NCBI GenBank assembly: GCA_013042255.1
Contig: JABDQK010000183.1
Location: 1 to 7,665, forward strand
Direction: 5' to 3'
DNA length: 7,665 bases
From: Flavobacteriaceae bacterium
GTDB lineage: Bacteria; Bacteroidota; Bacteroidia; Flavobacteriales; Flavobacteriaceae
In this document: one piece after another, positions 6,879 through 7,665 of the stretch
How the letters are laid out: every line of letters starts with the position of its first letter
Position numbering within the stretch: the stretch's first letter is position 1
The notes under the pieces: model-generated
Seen by the model: only the letters and a program-made list of their open reading frames with translations
The model's database searches: none
Told to the model about the DNA's origin: nothing
Made by a program: the position numbers and the translations under genes

Positions 6879-6913
6879 TATAGATCAAAATAGAACTTCC
6901 TAGTCGATCTGTA
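6879..6913 (+). other. Possible stem-loop in the trkA leader
   Basis: TATAGATC (6879-6886) can pair with GATCTGTA (6906-6913) as eight pairs including one G-U, enclosing a 19-base loop. It has no following U-run, so it does not look like an intrinsic terminator. It ends just before the short ORF that overlaps the trkA start. Stability is modest and the element may be meaningless without covariation support. Confidence 0.2.
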
Positions 6914-6917
6914 TAAT

Positions 6918-6944
6918 ATGTTTAAAGACCTTATTTTCTTATGA
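6918..6944 (+). other. Eight-codon ORF overlapping the trkA start (ATGA)
   Basis: ATG at 6918 encodes MFKDLIFL and stops at TGA 6942-6944, so its stop codon shares bases with the trkA ATG at 6941-6943 (ATGA). This is the geometry of stop-start translational coupling. If the ORF is translated, ribosomes finishing it could re-initiate on trkA. There is no Shine-Dalgarno sequence and no homology to support it; it is listed because of its exact position. Confidence 0.2.
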
Positions 6945-7665
6945 AGATTATCATTGCTGGAGCTGGCGAAGTAGGGTTCCATTTGGCGAAACTACTTTCC
7001 TATGAATCACAGGATATCACCTTAATCGATACTCATAAGGAAAGCCTTATCTATGCCGACAACCACCTGGATATAAGGGTGCTAAGAGGAGATGCTACTT
7101 CCGTCTCTATTCTGCAGGAGGCCCGGGTTGAGGGCTCAGATCTCGTAATTGGGGTCACTTCTTCAGAAACGACCAATATTACACTCTGTATGTTAGCCAA
7201 ACAAATGGGCTGTAAAAAAACCATAGCCAGAATTTCTAATACTGAATTTCTGGATCATCGGGAAATGATCAAATTCCCGGAACTGGGGATAGATGAACTC
7301 ATTTCACCCGAGGAACTGGCTGCTTCAGAAATACAACTTCTTTTACATCAGTCGGCCTTCCACGACACTTACGAGTTTGAAGATGGTGCCTTGATCATGG
7401 TGGGGGTTTCCCTGCCTAAAAGCGCACCCTTTGTAGGAAAAACGGTTAAGGAAGCAGCTTCTATTTTCCCTGAATTGCATTTTATGCCCATTGCCATGCA
7501 GCGTAGTGGAACACAATACACCCTGATCCCCAGGGGGGATTCGGTCTTTAAAGCCGATGATCAGGTCTATTTCATTACCGACCGAAAGGGAGTTGATGAA
7601 TTGTACAAGCTTACCGGGAAGAAGAAAGAGGCCATGAAAAACGTCATGATCCTGGGGGGTAGCAA
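6941..7665 (+). CDS. trkA: Trk potassium transport system NAD-binding protein TrkA (partial, C-terminal half outside window)
   Basis: This is a peripheral cytoplasmic subunit that binds NAD(H) and gates the TrkH/TrkG-type potassium channel, matching uptake to cell state. A total of 241 codons are visible; full TrkA proteins are about 450 residues, so about half is here. The first RCK_N Rossmann domain opens with the dinucleotide motif IAGAGEVG (5-12), with the acidic strand-2 end at LID (28-30), GDATS (50-54) and VTSSETTNI (72-80). An RCK_C domain follows at about 145-215, including VGVSLPKSAPFVGKTVKEA (154-172) and FKADDQVYFITD (203-214). The reading frame then enters the second RCK_N domain at NVMILGGS (234-241), where the window ends. 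This duplicated RCK layout identifies TrkA rather than a single-domain KtrA/KtrC. A trkH gene would be expected just downstream. The start is the ATG at 6941, giving the standard MKIIIAGAGEVG. Confidence 0.95.
   Translation, partial: MKIIIAGAGEVGFHLAKLLSYESQDITLIDTHKESLIYADNHLDIRVLRGDATSVSILQEARVEGSDLVIGVTSSETTNITLCMLAKQMGCKKTIARISNTEFLDHREMIKFPELGIDELISPEELAASEIQLLLHQSAFHDTYEFEDGALIMVGVSLPKSAPFVGKTVKEAASIFPELHFMPIAMQRSGTQYTLIPRGDSVFKADDQVYFITDRKGVDELYKLTGKKKEAMKNVMILGGS

Noticed and set aside
6709..6940. Search for a tRNA, small RNA gene or known riboswitch in the largest gene-free stretch
   Set aside because: There is no cloverleaf, no TTCGA-type T-loop, no strong terminator hairpin with a U-run, and nothing resembling a known potassium- or c-di-AMP-responsive element.
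1..7665. Mobile element, defence system or horizontally acquired island
   Set aside because: All genes are conserved housekeeping or envelope families with similar base composition. There are no transposase or integrase fragments, long terminal repeats, spacer arrays or toxin-antitoxin pairs.

Overview
The window reads as ordinary chromosomal backbone of a Flavobacteriaceae-type Bacteroidetes. Three things point there: an Omp85-family protein made as a lipoprotein (TamL type), a PorT/SprT-like component of the type IX secretion system (T9SS), and TAnnTTTG-type -7 promoter boxes in front of several genes with no clear Shine-Dalgarno sequences. I see no tRNA, rRNA, CRISPR array, insertion sequence, phage gene or obvious defence system. 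I found no convincing new multi-gene system. The points worth a second look are details within conserved genes and in the leaders.

Layout: the left 4.5 kb carries three minus-strand genes read from right to left: tamL (4522 to 1937), fbaA (1877 to 810) and accD (773 to beyond base 1, C-terminus cut off). The gaps are 59 and 36 bases. A possible extra promoter lies in front of fbaA and none is visible in front of accD. A TrmH/SpoU-family RNA methyltransferase (4547-5290, plus) starts head-to-head with tamL, only 24 bases away. It runs tail-to-tail into porT (5975 to 5277, minus), with a 14-base overlap of the coding ends. porT follows ubiE/menG (6708 to 5980, minus) after only 4 bases, so these two look like one operon. 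After a 232-base divergent spacer, trkA (6941 to beyond the right end, plus) begins. Its C-terminal half is outside the window.

Functions: tamL and porT both serve the outer membrane, in barrel/envelope assembly and type IX secretion/gliding respectively. accD supplies malonyl-CoA for fatty acids, fbaA serves glycolysis and gluconeogenesis, ubiE/menG makes menaquinone for respiration, trkA gates potassium uptake, and the methyltransferase modifies RNA. They do not form one pathway. The set looks like a conserved flavobacterial housekeeping neighbourhood.

Main observations: AccD has lost all four zinc-finger cysteines. TamL carries a lipobox, a variant L6 motif and an Asp-rich loop. tamL probably has an almost leaderless start. 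trkA has a leader with two tiny ORFs, one overlapping the trkA start codon as ATGA.
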